From Ephemerocybe angulata (lineage: Eukaryota > Basidiomycota > Agaricomycetes > Agaricales > Psathyrellaceae), in assembly GCA_013368325.1 (NCBI GenBank), contig JAACJK010000003.1, positions 990,591 through 1,054,590 of the forward strand: DNA of 64,000 nucleotides, given 5' to 3'. The notes beneath the pieces were generated by a model. That model was not told where the DNA came from. It saw nothing but the letters and a program-made list of their open reading frames with translations, and ran no database searches. Within the stretch, counting starts at the first letter, position 1. The number at the start of each line of letters is the position of its first letter. Both the position numbers and the translations under genes were made by a program. Positions 11,500 through 22,316 of this stretch are shown here, in pieces.

Positions 11500-11708
11500 T
11501 TAGGCAACTTCCAAACGGCTACGTAGCTCCTCTCGCGATCGAGCGGCTGACTGTTCTCTCTGGCTCGGATCCGACCACCCTTCTACCCACGCCTTAGCTT
11601 CGGAAGTTGGAATTCCAACCACCCAAATTGGAATAGCTATAGCTCAGCCACGAGAACCACTCACTTACGGTGGCGGCGCTGGCGTCGTTGTGATTGCTTC
11701 TGGACCAT
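11500..11708 (-). CDS. Possible 45-aa basic/charged small protein
   Basis: Seen: ATG at 11708, exon 1 11708-11669 rich in Gln/Arg, an intron 11668-11598 with GTAAGT and AAG ends, and exon 2 11597-11500 ending in TAA. The joined product is 45 aa, with a distinctive WVEGWSDPSQRE core and an Arg/Glu-rich amphipathic end. Exon 2 could also be read upstream without splicing, which would give a different N-terminus. No family recognised. It diverges from the DUF6534 gene with 179 bp between starts. Evidence is composition and splice consistency only. Confidence 0.35.
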
Positions 11709-11770
11709 ATCTGCCTACTTTAAACCCTCGGTGGCTGACACACCTCCTAGCGTTTACACTCACTTTAGTC

Positions 11771-11777
11771 TATATAA
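11771..11777 (+). promoter_or_regulatory. TATA box of first DUF6534 gene
   Basis: TATATAA lies 117 bp upstream of the ATG at 11888, a normal position for a fungal core promoter with a short leader. Confidence 0.45.
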
Positions 11778-11887
11778 TCTCGCGCCCTTGGTGCTTCAGG
11801 CCCAGGGCTGCTTACTGCCGGCCAAGGTACGTGTCTGTACTTTTGAGCGGAACGCCTAGTCATTGACCCTTTCGTTCCGCAGTGACG

Positions 11888-13812
11888 ATGAGAAATCCTG
11901 CTTTAATCGCGTGCGTTCCGGACAGAGTCGCATGGTGCTTTGATGCTGAACTTGTGCCTTAGGCATGGACCCATGCTCATCGGGTTCACATTGAATGCAG
12001 TGCTTTTCGGAATAATGATCACTCAAGTTTATCTGTACTTCACTACATACAAGAAGTGAGTGAAGAGCCTCCGACTATCATTTTGATGATTATCTTACCC
12101 GAATCTAGGGACCGGCTTTTCTTGAAACTATTGGTAGACGGTGCTAGATCCATTCCGCGAGGTCTCCACTAACCGTTACGAAATAGGTGCTGTTCCTCCT
12201 CGTGGCGGACACCGTCAATACGGTGTTCGATTTCTTGTATCTCTATCACGTCCTTATCCAACACTTCGGTATGCTCGGCCTTCGGTTCTTGAGTGGTTAG
12301 CTGGGCTGCAACTGATATCGTTCAAGGGGAGACCGCCTTACTCGAAGAGGCTGATTGGCGTGAGTTTCACGAACCGCTGTATTGGTCACATCTGAAGGTT
12401 TTGTCATTTTAGTCTTTGCAACTGGTGAGAACACCTTCAGAAACCCATACTCCACGTCTATCGCTCTTTCTGACCCCAGCGTAGATCCAGTCATCACGGG
12501 CCTCATCGCAACTACAGTTCAACTGTTCTTTGCATGGCGCATCCGCGTATTAACGAAAAACTGGTTTCTCGTCTGTATTGTGACTGCTCTGGCTGTTGCA
12601 GGTTTCGGTGAGCGACCCCCTCCCCCCGGGTCTTCCCTACCTGACTGTGTTACAAGTTGGAGCCGCTGTGACTACATACGAAGTAGGCCGTACGCCCAAG
12701 TTTGTAGATTTCAGAAACTTCAAGGTCTGCCACTTTCATAACCCACTTTCGAGAGAAAATGAACCTTACGGCGGATCAAAGGCTGTTGTGATACTATGGT
12801 TGACTTCCGAAAGTGTGGGCGACATGCTCATTACAGGAATTCTTGTCCGATTTCTGTGCGTCTATTCCCTCGTCCTGGTGCATCTGATAATTAAGTGTCT
12901 TACCTTTTTCTATAGGGTACCGATCTCTACTACTACTTCTCACTTCAATTCACTCATAAATCTCCATAGAGGAAACATAAAACGGGGTTCAAGAACTCGG
13001 ATATGATTGTGGACCGCATCATTAGAGGTGGGCGCTTAGTGAGGAACCGCCGGCTTTAATACTTACAATTCCCCCAGTAACCGTTCAAACCGGCCTGATT
13101 ACTTCAATAGTGGCTATCCTTGACCTGATCTTCTTCCTTGCAGACGTAAGAATCCTTTACTTGACTTTGAGGATCAGTAATAACCAGGCGATTCAAAACC
13201 CCGGATTAGCCCACTGGAACGTGAGTTTTGACTCTGCCGATCTTCTTCAAGGAACCCATGCTAATCCCGTTATAGGCACCTTATCTTCAACTTCCCGCTT
13301 TGCAAGCTGTACACCAACTCGATGATGAGTAGTCTAAATTCTCGGAAAGGGTGGCGCATCTCCACAGGAACAGAGAATTCGGAAAGAGCCTTGACAGAGG
13401 AATCGTTTCGTGCGAACTCCCCTCCCACGGATAAAACCACTGATACTACATCTACTGGAGATCCACTCCAGTCGTTCGTGGCTTCTTCTCCGAAGGTCGT
13501 GAGTGTTCCTGCTGCCCGCATTGCTGCATTGCCTTCTGATTGGGGATTCGGAAGCAGAATTGCCCACATTTTGGTCCGAATAATCGTCCTGAAATCTTCG
13601 TTTCTGTAGAGTCCCACGAAGTGAAGGACGCCATTGAGGTGCCGAGCGTACCTGCGCGACGACACCGTCGTCGTCGTCAAGATAGTCAAGGCCGACAGAT
13701 CAAACAGCGCACCCAAGAAATGGCGACAGTCGCAGTATCGACAAGCACTTCGAATGATCACAATCAAACTTCTTCAGCACTGGTTTCCTACCAGGATCCA
13801 TACACCGCATGA
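11888..13812 (+). CDS. DUF6534-type seven-TM membrane protein, copy 1
   Basis: Start ATG 11888 (MRNPALIA); an intron splits the Ala codon before HGPMLIGFTLNAVLFGIM. Seen: hydrophobic segments VFLLVADTVNTVFDF, DPVITGLIATTVQLFFAWRI, FLVCIVTALAVAGF, AVVILWLTSESVGDMLITG and VQTGLITSIVAILDLIFF, the motif VDRII before the last of these, and FPLCKLYTNSMMSSLNSR after it. A hydrophilic C-terminal tail contains FVSVESHEV and ends at TGA 13810-13812. Known: this arrangement defines the agaricomycete DUF6534 family of unknown function, predicted plasma-membrane proteins. The gene uses at least eleven introns and includes a 1-nt exon (12916) and an 11-nt exon (13210-13220). Tandem paralogue at 15215. Confidence 0.88.
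12916..12916 (+). other. Single-nucleotide exon of DUF6534 copy 1
   Basis: Introns 12856-12915 (60 nt) and 12917-12969 (53 nt) are separated by one G. Joining CT + G + AGG keeps the conserved frame. Skipping the G brings a stop soon after. Confidence 0.65.
13210..13220 (+). other. 11-nt exon of DUF6534 copy 1
   Basis: CCCACTGGAAC is flanked by TTAG and GTGAGT and supplies P-T-G-T between FFLAD and HLIFNFPLC. The same 11 bases form an exon in the second copy. Confidence 0.8.
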
Positions 13813-15214
13813 CCCGATGCCGCATGGCCCGATGGGCGCACCACACCGCGTTGCTCTCCAGTGCTCTCCCCGTCGTCCAAGGATTGATACGCGGCTATAC
13901 GCGGTCTTTGTCTCGTTCCCATCCGTTTAGGGGAATGGACCTCCGTGGGAGAAGCATTTTGAATTTCCTGTAACACCTGTTCCGACGCCCATAAAATGCA
14001 ACTCGAATTTGTCCGATTCAAGAGGGCCAGGGGTGCTCTGTTGTTTTGGCGATCAGGCTATTTGCGGAATGTCGGAGACTGTCCGTCAGAACGGGCGGTC
14101 AAGCCTGCGCACCTCAAGCTTCGGCTTGCTTCTATACACATGGTATGTCGCGACCTTTATCATCCGACTAACTGCAGAAGGTCCTTCTGGTACTAATCAG
14201 GTAGATTTCTACTTTCGTTATGACGAAAGATCGCAAAGGCAATGATTGAAGTCAAACTTAAATAAGACCTCCATTGTATTGCATTCTCATATCAAGGTTG
14301 GATGCAGTGATGATTGGAGTGCTTCTTAGAGGAGAGAAGGGCTCAGAAGCGGAATGAAACGCTGACTGAGGTCGGCGGACGTTTCGTGGCTACTGGGTGG
14401 TCCGCTATCGGCGCTCCAGAGGCTACTCCACAAGGGAGGATATGCTGTGGTATGGTTGGCGAGCACATGCTAATTAGCAAAAGTCGTTTGCGGGATTCTA
14501 CTTGCTTGGACGGGCTGTGGCGTAGAAATCCCTCGTAAGAGCGTACCCTAGAAAGGTGAGTGTGAATCGATCCTTGCCATGAGACTTTGACCGGGACAGA
14601 AGATTGCCGCCAACGTCAACAGGAAATGATGCATGATGCATCAACTCTCGTGAGCAATACAGAAGAAGAATTTGACCGGTTGTTACTTCAACTACTTACT
14701 ATCACCTTGCTCTTGGTGTTCAGCCCCAATTGTCCTTCGGGTATACCGAAAAATGTTGAGCCCACGCTATGTTCGCCGCGTCAACAGGGTGGAGTCTGTA
14801 TCGACGCCTCGCAAGCATACGCTTGGAATTTGGCAGGGAAGCTGCGTCAAAATCAAGCATACGGGATCAGCCTCGGCCTCCTTTCGTCCGTTTCCCAGGC
14901 GCTCCTGCCAAAATCCCAGGCGTACGCCTCATGATTCCGCCCCCAGTGTTTTTGCTTCTTGTCTCGATCACAGGCCTCCCACGGAGGGTCCCTCCCATAT
15001 TAGGACGTCTGGGATCGAGACAAGATGTATCAAAGTGACAAGGAAACGTGCCGAAAAGTCCTATAAGTATCTGTTCACACCTATCGTTTCAAGGATTCGA
15101 GTCTTCCCAGACCTCATCCCCCCGCCCCTTCCTCGTCTACTCCCGCCCTTCCTCTTTTCTTCTTTTTCTTCTTCTCCCCTCGCCATTGGCCCCTGACCAG
15201 ACGACCTCCTTACC
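13813..15214. other. Intergenic stretch between DUF6534 copies
   Basis: 1.4 kb without a recognised gene. Short plus-strand ORFs (about 13996-14245 and 14314-14538) show no family resemblance. It contains an inverted repeat (14958-15024), a TATA-like CTATAAGTAT near 15060 and a long C/T tract just before the next ATG. Confidence 0.4.
14958..15024. repeat. 16-bp inverted repeat upstream of DUF6534 copy 2
   Basis: CTTGTCTCGATCACAG (14958-14973) and CTGGGATCGAGACAAG (15009-15024) are reverse complements apart from one base. They could form a hairpin or a dyad binding site about 200 bp before the ATG. Confidence 0.6.
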
Positions 15215-17201
15215 ATGGCTCGCGAGAAAGGACCAGCAGAGGTCGCGTGAGTGACGGTCTACGTTGTTGGGGATGACACAACGACCCCTAATTAGTTTTC
15301 TGTCGCGTTCAGCCACGGGTGGATGTTCATTGGATTCGGCTTCAACGTCCTGCTATGTGGTATCATGATCACGCAAGTGTATCTCTATGCAATCACCTAC
15401 AAAAAGTAAGTTGAATGCTTTCGTTGGCGTGCTCTCCAAGCCAATTTCTTACCAGTGGTGCGCTAGGGACCCTCGATGGATGAAAATCATGGTACAACAA
15501 CCTTCAACGGCCGACGTACCGAATTCGCGACTAATGCTTTCAAACCAAAGGTCTGGGTGATCTTCATTGCCGATCTCTTGAACACTGCGTTCGACTGGGC
15601 ATATCTCTACCGGTCGCTCATCATATCTTATGGTGCGAAGTCAACGTATACATATTCCACCCTCCTGAGCTAACACCCTAAGTGCAGGCAAGGTTGAGGT
15701 GCTCGGCGAGGCCGACTGGAGTGAGTCACTTATTGGGCCCCTCATAAACGCAGCTGACATTTCCCCTATCTCAGTCTTCGCAACAGGTACAAGATTCTTC
15801 AGCAATCGCTATACATAATAGTTGCTAACCGCGAGTGCCGACGCTTACAGATCCCGCCCTCACGGTAAGGAAAATGGTTAATGTGGTTTAAACAAATCCG
15901 CTGACCGCCCAGTGTTTTAGGGTCTGATCGCTGCAGCGGTGCAACTATTCTTCGCATGGCGAATTAAGATCTTAACCAAGAGTTGGATCCTCTGCGGTCT
16001 CGTCGGTGTTGTAGCTCTTCTTGGCGGAGGTAAGCGCATTCGTTGATTTCGCAGCTCTTTTGTTGAGTGATTCTTGCAGTATCCGGTATCTGGACGGCAA
16101 TTGAAGTCGGTAAGGTGCCGACTTTCACTGACTTCCAGAACTTCAAGGTATGAGCACATTATTCGCACCTTCCATTACAACTGCTCACCGCTGAGCACAG
16201 GTCACTGTAATTCTCTGGCTTGCTGCTGAGGTCTTTGGAGATATCGTGATCACCACCATCCTCGTTCTCTACCTGTAAGTGATAATAATTAGAGCCCGAT
16301 CCCTACCATGCTAACCGTTACCTAGGGTATGTCCTATCAGGAATTCATTCCTCTCGGGGCAAAAAACTGAAACGTTCATCAGCGCAAACATCGAACTGGC
16401 TTCTCCGGCTCAGACTTGGTTATCGACCGCATCATCCGACGTAAGAATTCGCAGGTTGAGTGGATTTCAGGTGCTGGCGTCTAACCCGACTTCTTTGCGC
16501 AGTGACCGTCCAGACTGGACTCATCACTGCGATTGTTGCGCTGCTGGATCTGATCTTTTTCCTGGCAGACGTGAGTGTTCCGTTGTCTGTGGCATTTTCT
16601 ATCATTTCCGTACTGATGCTACATGTGGATCTCGTTTCCAGCCCACTGGAACGTAAGTCAAGCTCTATTAGCCTTCTAATGATGCTGATTAACTTGGACT
16701 AACCAACTGGACCCGAACACAGGCATTTGCTCTTCAACTTCCCTCTGTGCAAGCTCTACACCAATTCGTTGATGAGTAGTTTGAACTCGAGGAAGGGGTG
16801 GCACTTCGGTGGCTCCAGTGGAAGCGAGCAAGGAAGGTCGACGATCGACCACGAGGCTGGCCATCTTCATTCAACGGCACAAGTCAACTTTCGCCCTCAG
16901 CTGCTGAGCAGCAGCAAAGGAGTGCGCTCTTTCTCACCCTCCATCTTTGTATCCACGTTGCTGACGTCCGGTTAATCAGGTTCCGGGTGGCCAGGTCGGT
17001 GTGAAGTCCAGCCCAGAGGTGTTCGTGCATGTTGAATCGCACGAGCTCGTCGACGTGCCTGCTTCTTCTCTTAACAAAGGGCCCACGGGACCGAGACCGC
17101 TGCGGAGAGGAGATTTGGTTGTCCTGCCGGATTCGAACTCGTCCTTTGAAGGAAAGGATGAAACCGAGCAAAAGTGGAACAGCTCGTTCTATCCGTCGTG
17201 A
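15215..17201 (+). CDS. DUF6534-type seven-TM membrane protein, copy 2
   Basis: Start ATG 15215 (MAREKGPAEVA), then HGWMFIGFGFNVLLCGIM after the first intron. The same segments as copy 1 follow in order: VWVIFIADLLNTAFDW, DPALTGLIAAAVQLFFAWRI, ILCGLVGVVALLGG, TVILWLAAEVFGDIVIT, VIDRIIR, VQTGLITAIVALLDLIFFLAD and FPLCKLYTNSLMSSLNSR. The hydrophilic tail holds FVHVESHELVDV. Stop at 17199-17201. Intron positions match copy 1, including the 1-nt exon (16326) and the 11-nt exon (16642-16652). This shows tandem duplication after the gene structure was fixed. Function unknown; predicted multipass membrane protein. Confidence 0.9.
16326..16326 (+). other. Single-nucleotide exon of DUF6534 copy 2
   Basis: Introns 16275-16325 (51 nt) and 16327-16382 (56 nt) flank one G. 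CT + G then CGC AAA CAT restores the conserved frame, exactly as in copy 1. Confidence 0.65.
16642..16652 (+). other. 11-nt exon of DUF6534 copy 2
   Basis: CCCACTGGAAC lies between TTCCAG and GTAAGT and encodes P-T-G-T before HLLFNFPLC. Identical in sequence to the copy 1 exon. Confidence 0.8.
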
Positions 17202-17393
17202 TCTTTTCAGCCGTCTCTTTAATTGCAAAACCCCTTTGTTGTACAGTTCTTGGACTGAATGCACGATTATATCCATGCACTAAGCACCATCTATTTATTC
17301 CTTCTCGTTCTCTGCCCGGACGTTTATCCATATACATTTATATTAGCATTGTCCGAGCATGTTGTACGAATAATTTTTCAGGTTGTAGGGTCA

Positions 17394-17546
17394 ATGGTCA
17401 GCGATGATTCAGAGGAGCGTAGGCAGGCGGCGGCCAGGCAAAACGACTACGCGGGGCGCCACATACTGAAAGAAGATATCATAATTGAAACTCCGAAACC
17501 AGCCCTAAAGCTGATCGTTTATAAGCGGCCTCTGAAGGAGAGCTGA
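17394..17546 (+). CDS. Possible 50-aa small protein
   Basis: ATG 17394 opens a charged ORF with an acidic, Arg/Ala-rich start (MVSDDSEERRQAAARQ) and a basic end (KLIVYKRPLKES), stop at 17544-17546. The frame is also open upstream, so it may be a last exon. Composition looks coding; no family recognised. It could be background. Confidence 0.28.
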   Translation: MVSDDSEERRQAAARQNDYAGRHILKEDIIIETPKPALKLIVYKRPLKES

Positions 17547-19105
17547 CTCCTTGGAGCTTCCTCCCCAACCGCCGTGTGGTGTACTCACCGTGGTAAGTTA
17601 TCGAACCTTTCATCCGTATCGCCCAGAGTCCTTACCTTCTCGAAGACGGAACGCACCGAAGACACGATGTCAGACCAAGGTTTCCCTCAAGACGCCGATA
17701 TGTATGATGGTTCGTCTGGTTTCCTTTCAGCTCCCAGTGATCAAAGGGCTCATTGTTTTTAGGATCCGATGTGAGCCATACTATGCGTGACGGGCACAGA
17801 ATCTCGAATCGTTGGTGTCTCATGGTCCTCCGGTGGTTGTAAAGCGCAACGACTTCGCTGTCGTATGGCAAGTCTCACTCGAGCCCCTAGCTCATTACCT
17901 GGCGCTTATCTTTATATCTCTTCAGCAAACCTGCCTTCTCCAGCACCTGGAGCTCGGCGAAACTCGCCTCAACCCCACGTTGGGCATCCGGGCCCTCAGC
18001 CGCCCATCCCTCCTACCTCGGAGGTCTGCGCCCCCTGCGCGCTTCACCCTATCACGGGTATTCCCCCTCTGCGGGATTGGCCATCGCGCCGCACTGGAGT
18101 CTCCCCCGCTCGGAACTCCAACATCCCCCTTCCCTATCACGGGTTGGGTCCACGCCTTCCTGCAATCCAGGTCGGCAGCAACAGAGTATCCCCCGCTCGG
18201 AACTCTACCACTCCCCTCCCTCTCTTGGGTCGGGCTCACCGCCTTCTTGCTATCCAGGTCGGCATTATCGGAGTCTCCCCCGCTCGGAACTCCATCACTC
18301 CCCTTCCCTCTCGTTCGCTGGGTTGGGCTCGCACACCTTCCTGCACCCCAGGTCGGTCTCACTGGAGGCTCCCCCGCTCGGACCCCCTTCATCCCCCTCC
18401 CTCTCGTTCGTGGGTCGGGCTCGTACGCCTTCCTGCTTCCCAGGTTGGCTCTTCATCTCTGTCGCCCGTGGCACAGAGTCGTTTGCCTTCCTGCGGACCA
18501 GGTTGGCGTGTTTTCCTGTCGTTATCACGTACGCAGGATCAGTCGTTATCCCATCCTTCGGTTGGCGATTACAGAAACTTGTGCTGGATTGTGTTATCCT
18601 TGCGCATCAGACAAGTCTAGTTGGAGGACCTTCTATTCTTGAATTCGCCCGGGGACAAGGCGTCCTCGGGGATTGGGAATGTCAGCTGTGTAGTCCACGG
18701 TAGACTACCCCCAGGTTCTTGGAAGCTTGATCACCTTTCAAGATCAAAGAAAATTAATTACCCCAGGCCACCCTTTCCGACGTTGACTGTTTAGTAGGAC
18801 GTTCCTGTTCGATAGTTGATGTTGACTACTTCCGAATGCCAATCGTAGGTTGTAGAGACCCTTATATTTGCGATTTTGAGGTTCTGTGAGACAATAGTCA
18901 AGGTGAACTTGAAGTATATTGCTTTCATGTACGACTAACGACGTGCCGAGCCCGACATGACCTTTGCCACTGAGAAGCCCTGGCGACAAGGTACGTCTAA
19001 GTTCCGAACTCAAAACTTCCCATTCAAATGTTCCCAGTAACCCATCCCTTCCCTTAACTTAAGCATTTAATATCTACGTGGGTACATCGGAGGAACCATT
19101 GGCAT
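17547..19105. other. Stretch with a possible Pro-rich gene and minisatellite
   Basis: On the plus strand an ATG at 17665-17673 (MSDQGFPQDADMYDG) is followed by a 53-nt intron-like stretch, an 8-nt exon-like GATCCGAT and, after a longer intron, a Pro-rich segment (NLPSPAPGARRNSPQP). This may be a small disordered protein, but I cannot join it firmly. The 87-bp repeats follow. 18700-19105 shows nothing further. Confidence 0.3.
18101..18520. repeat. 87-bp tandem repeat (minisatellite)
   Basis: CTCCCCCGCTCGGAACT or close variants recur at 18101, 18188, 18275 and, with small changes, 18369. The first steps are exactly 87 bp and the last is 94. A fifth degenerate unit reaches about 18520. Because 87 is divisible by three, all three forward frames stay open for several hundred bases, so the long ORFs here are probably not all coding. 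Confidence 0.8.
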
Positions 19106-20268
19106 TTAGACTGCGATAGACTTTGCCGCCTTTATACCGGCGTCTCGGAAGGTCTCTAACGCCCGCCATGCCTTCCCAGAGTACACGCTTTGACGCGCGA
19201 GTTCCGTCCCCTCCTTGTAATCCTTAGCGACACCGGCCACCACCAACAATGCCGACGCGTTCATGAGGACAAAGTCCAGGACAGGGACGAGATTCTGGGG
19301 GATCTGATCGCCGGAGGAGAGGAGTGTCTTGAAGGTAGCAGCGTTATCCTGGGGCGAACCGCCTGCCACCGTCGCGAGGGCGTGGGCAGGAAGGCCGAAC
19401 ATCTCTGGGGTGAGGGTTTTTTCCGAGACAGAGCCGTCTTCGTGGAGCTCCCAGGCGTGTGTGGGCCCGGCACAGCTGATCTCGTCGAGGCCCTCGAAGC
19501 CGCACACGACGAGCGCGCGCTGGACGCCACCCTCGCGCAGAGACTTGGCGAAGGCGCTGCCGATCTCTGGCGCGGCGACGCCGAGGACCATGCCGCGGGG
19601 GCGGGCGGGGTTGATGAGCGGGCCCAGGACGTTGAACATCGTGCGGAAGGGGAGGGATTTGCGGTAAGGCGCGATGGCGGCGAGGGAGGGGTGGTAGTGC
19701 GGCGCGAGGATGAAGGTGAAGGGCACACGGGCGATGGGCATGGGCGTCCCGGGTGTGGGGGCGACGAAGAGGCACTCGAGGGACTCGAGCAGGTCGGCGG
19801 AGCCTGAGGAGGACGTGGAGGCACGGCTTCCGTGCTATACATATCATGGTTTTAGATTAGATTAGATTTTTGGTGGGTTCCATGAAAACTGGGACGTACT
19901 TTGATTACTCGTGCACCTGCGCCTGCAGCGACTATGGCAGCAGTCGTGCTGACGTTGAAAAGGTTGTACCCGTCGCCTCCCGTGCCGACGATATCTACGA
20001 CGAAATCGGCGTCGATGTCTTCGACCGCGGCCTTGAGTGCGCGAGAACGGAGGACAGAGGCGGCTGCGGCCAGGAACTCTGGCCTACGCTCGATGCGGTG
20101 GATGTGCAGCGCGGTGAGGAAGGCCCCGATTTGTGAGGGATGCAGGACCTCCGGGGTGAAGAGAAGGTTTAGCGCTGATTGGAGGTCGTCTGGGCTGAAA
20201 TATTCCGGGGTTTCGACGAGCCTCTTCAGGAGCGAGCGGAAGGTCGTTTGGGCGTCGGTCAACGACAT
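19106..20268 (-). CDS. TRP4: Anthranilate phosphoribosyltransferase
   Basis: Two exons, 20268-19900 and 19834-19106, with a 65-nt intron, give 365 aa, the usual length for the family. Seen: VDIVGTGGDGYNLFNVST (PRPP/diphosphate loop), HGSRASTSSSGSADLLE just after the intron (anthranilate-binding Lys-His-Gly-Ser region), FRTMFNVLGPLINPARP and a typical C-terminal NASALLVVAG segment. Known: transfers the phosphoribosyl group of PRPP to anthranilate, second step of tryptophan synthesis (EC 2.4.2.18), cytosolic. A TGACTC core lies about 110 bp upstream, compatible with general amino-acid control. The next gene, HIS1, also consumes PRPP. Confidence 0.95.
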
Positions 20269-21071
20269 CGTGAAGTGATAGACTGGGCAGTGGTAGATGA
20301 ACTGGTATTTGTGAAACGACGGGGAAGCTGGGGGAAGAGAAAGTCAGGTAAGGGTAGAAGATAAGAATAGAGCTGCGTGACTCGGCGATCCGGCATTACA
20401 AATGGCCAGAGTTGCGCCGATGGCCCCTGAAGTGAGCCATTGTGCATGCCACTGTCAATCGTCTTGAACCCAGCATGATTCCAGGGTTTGAAGCTTGAGG
20501 GTTCGTCGGAAACTGGAATTACTAGTCTAGCAGACTAATGAAGAGCAGTCGAACGTTAGTCCATCGAATTCACGTTGACGCAACGATGCGACTGAATGAA
20601 TTTAAATGATAAACTACCTTAAGAATTTATGACTCGTTCCTCTATGAATGGATTGCAGCATGTACGTGTTCTCGCGCTAGGTAGACTTCTCAAGAAGAGG
20701 CTACGGCCAGAGTGGAGATCACTGGTGCATAGACGCTACCACAACCCTGTCAATTGCTTCGGTCTAAGGGGTGCTGTGCATTGGGATAGCGAGCTTCTGT
20801 GGCATTGATTTTTTGAAGCAGGAGGTTTGGGGTAGGTAGATACGGAGCAGAACATTGCGACAAGGTTTGTGTAACGAAGAAAGGAGCCCGTTTGCGATTA
20901 CCGCGGTCTCGAGGATTGCACGACGACTCAAAGCTCCGCCCGGACTGTGGGAGTTTGGTACCGGATTCGAAGAGCCAACAGATTAGCGCCCAATCAAAAA
21001 TTTGGCTTCGTCGGCCGAAGAAAGATAAGCAGGGAGACGGAATAGATCCAGATGAGTAGATACGGGGCACA
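20269..21071. other. Intergenic: TRP4 promoter and HIS1 3' flank
   Basis: 803 bp without a supported ORF. It contains a TGACTC motif near TRP4 and an A/T-rich stretch around 20580-20650. Confidence 0.45.
20378..20383. promoter_or_regulatory. TGACTC core upstream of TRP4
   Basis: Half-site of the Gcn4/CPC1 element (TGACTCA) 110 bp before the TRP4 start. The final base is G, not A, so it is a near match. Confidence 0.35.
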
Positions 21072-22316
21072 TTACACTCTGCAGTTGTCGAGGTTGAACA
21101 CCAGTACGTCCTCCGCGCCGGCTTTGACGAGCGAGTCCATGACATCCGCGGCTTTGTTCTTTTCTACCATCGCGCTGACCGCGAACCAGTTGTCCTCCTC
21201 CAAGCGACTGACAGTGGGGGCGCGCCTTCCCGGGGTGATGGCGGTGGCTGCGGCGAGGGTGTCCCCATGGACGTTGTACTGGACGATAACAAACTTGCTG
21301 GCGGCGATGACACCGGCGATACGCTTGGTGATGAGGTTGATGATGGGGGTGAGGTGAGGATGTTTGGGGGCGGAGGAGCGGATGAGAACGGCTTCGGTTG
21401 TGAGGACCGTCTGGATGGCGTGCAGGCCAGCTGCGCGCATTGTCTCTCCAGATTCTGGTGATAAAGGTTAGGTGGCGTATGGGATAGATAACGGAACTTG
21501 TGCATACCGACGAGATCAACTAGACACGGAATCGTTAGAATGAGCGAATGGTGGGGAAGGTAGTGCTACTCACCAATTCCATCTGCAAGCCCGAGAGAGC
21601 AAGCAGCCTCGACACTCCCACCGACATACTCGATCTTTGTCTTCTTATCACCCGCGAATCCGAGCCGGGTGTCCAGCTCATCGAAGTATTTTCCAGCAAC
21701 GGTTTCAAAGCTCGTTACGACACGCTTGCCCGCGAGGTCTTCGACCGTCTTGATATCTGAAGCCTCGGGAACTTGTACTTGGAGAGCACATTTGCCGAAG
21801 CCTAGTCGGAGCTCTTCCTTAACGTAGTCTTCCATAGCGGCTTCGAGAATGACATCGTGTCCCGTAATTCCAAGATCGACATTGCCCTTGCCGACAAATG
21901 AGGGGATATCCGAGGCGGGGAGGAATACGCTGTCGTCGAGAGGTAGCTTATGAGTACGAGATTCTCATGTATAGTGTTTGACGACGCACAGGGCAATAGG
22001 GTGGTTGGTGGCCAAGCAGACGTCCAATCGATTTGCTCTCCGGAACTGGATGTCGGCACCTATAGTTTAAGCTCTTGAGCTAAGAGCCCCACATTCTTAT
22101 AGAGATCGAAGCGCACCAGCAAGCAAGGTCAAGCATTTCTCGTGAAGCCTTCCTGTTGTCCATCAATATCAGTCCCATTGGTGCCTTGGAGATCGTCGGA
22201 AGCCGCACCTTTCTTCGGGATGGCGAACAGCAATCGTCCATTGAGAGAGTCGGCGTCTAAGCCCGCGTTCAGCAATCGACGGATATGATATAACTCGGCA
22301 AAGAAAATGCACTCAT
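21072..22316 (-). CDS. HIS1: ATP phosphoribosyltransferase
   Basis: The ATG plus one base (22316-22313) form a 4-nt first exon. A 56-nt intron (22312-22257) with a CTGAAC branch-like site follows, and translation continues NADSLNGRLLFAIPKK. Further exons give GRLHEKCLTLLAG, ADIQFRRANRLDVCLATNHP, VFLPASDIPSFVGKGNVDLGITGHD, KCALQVQVPE, a 12-nt exon (21508-21519) giving VDLV, ESGETMRAAGL, ITPGRRAPTVSRLEEDNW and the end LDNCRV before TAA 21074-21072. Known: long-form HisG, first step of histidine synthesis (EC 2.4.2.17), with the C-terminal regulatory domain for histidine feedback. All landmarks are present; the enzyme should be functional. Confidence 0.95.
21508..21519 (-). other. 12-nt exon of HIS1
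   Basis: TTGATCTCGTCG lies between TGTCTAG and GTATGC and completes GIVDLVESGETMRAAG, a conserved HisG stretch. Confidence 0.8.

Noticed and set aside
17787..18703. Three long Pro/Ser/Arg-rich plus-strand ORFs
   Set aside because: All three frames are open because of the 87-bp repeat, so openness is not evidence of coding.
19190..19847. Long overlapping ORFs on both strands inside TRP4
   Set aside because: They are shadows in GC-rich coding sequence; the anthranilate phosphoribosyltransferase frame carries all the family motifs.
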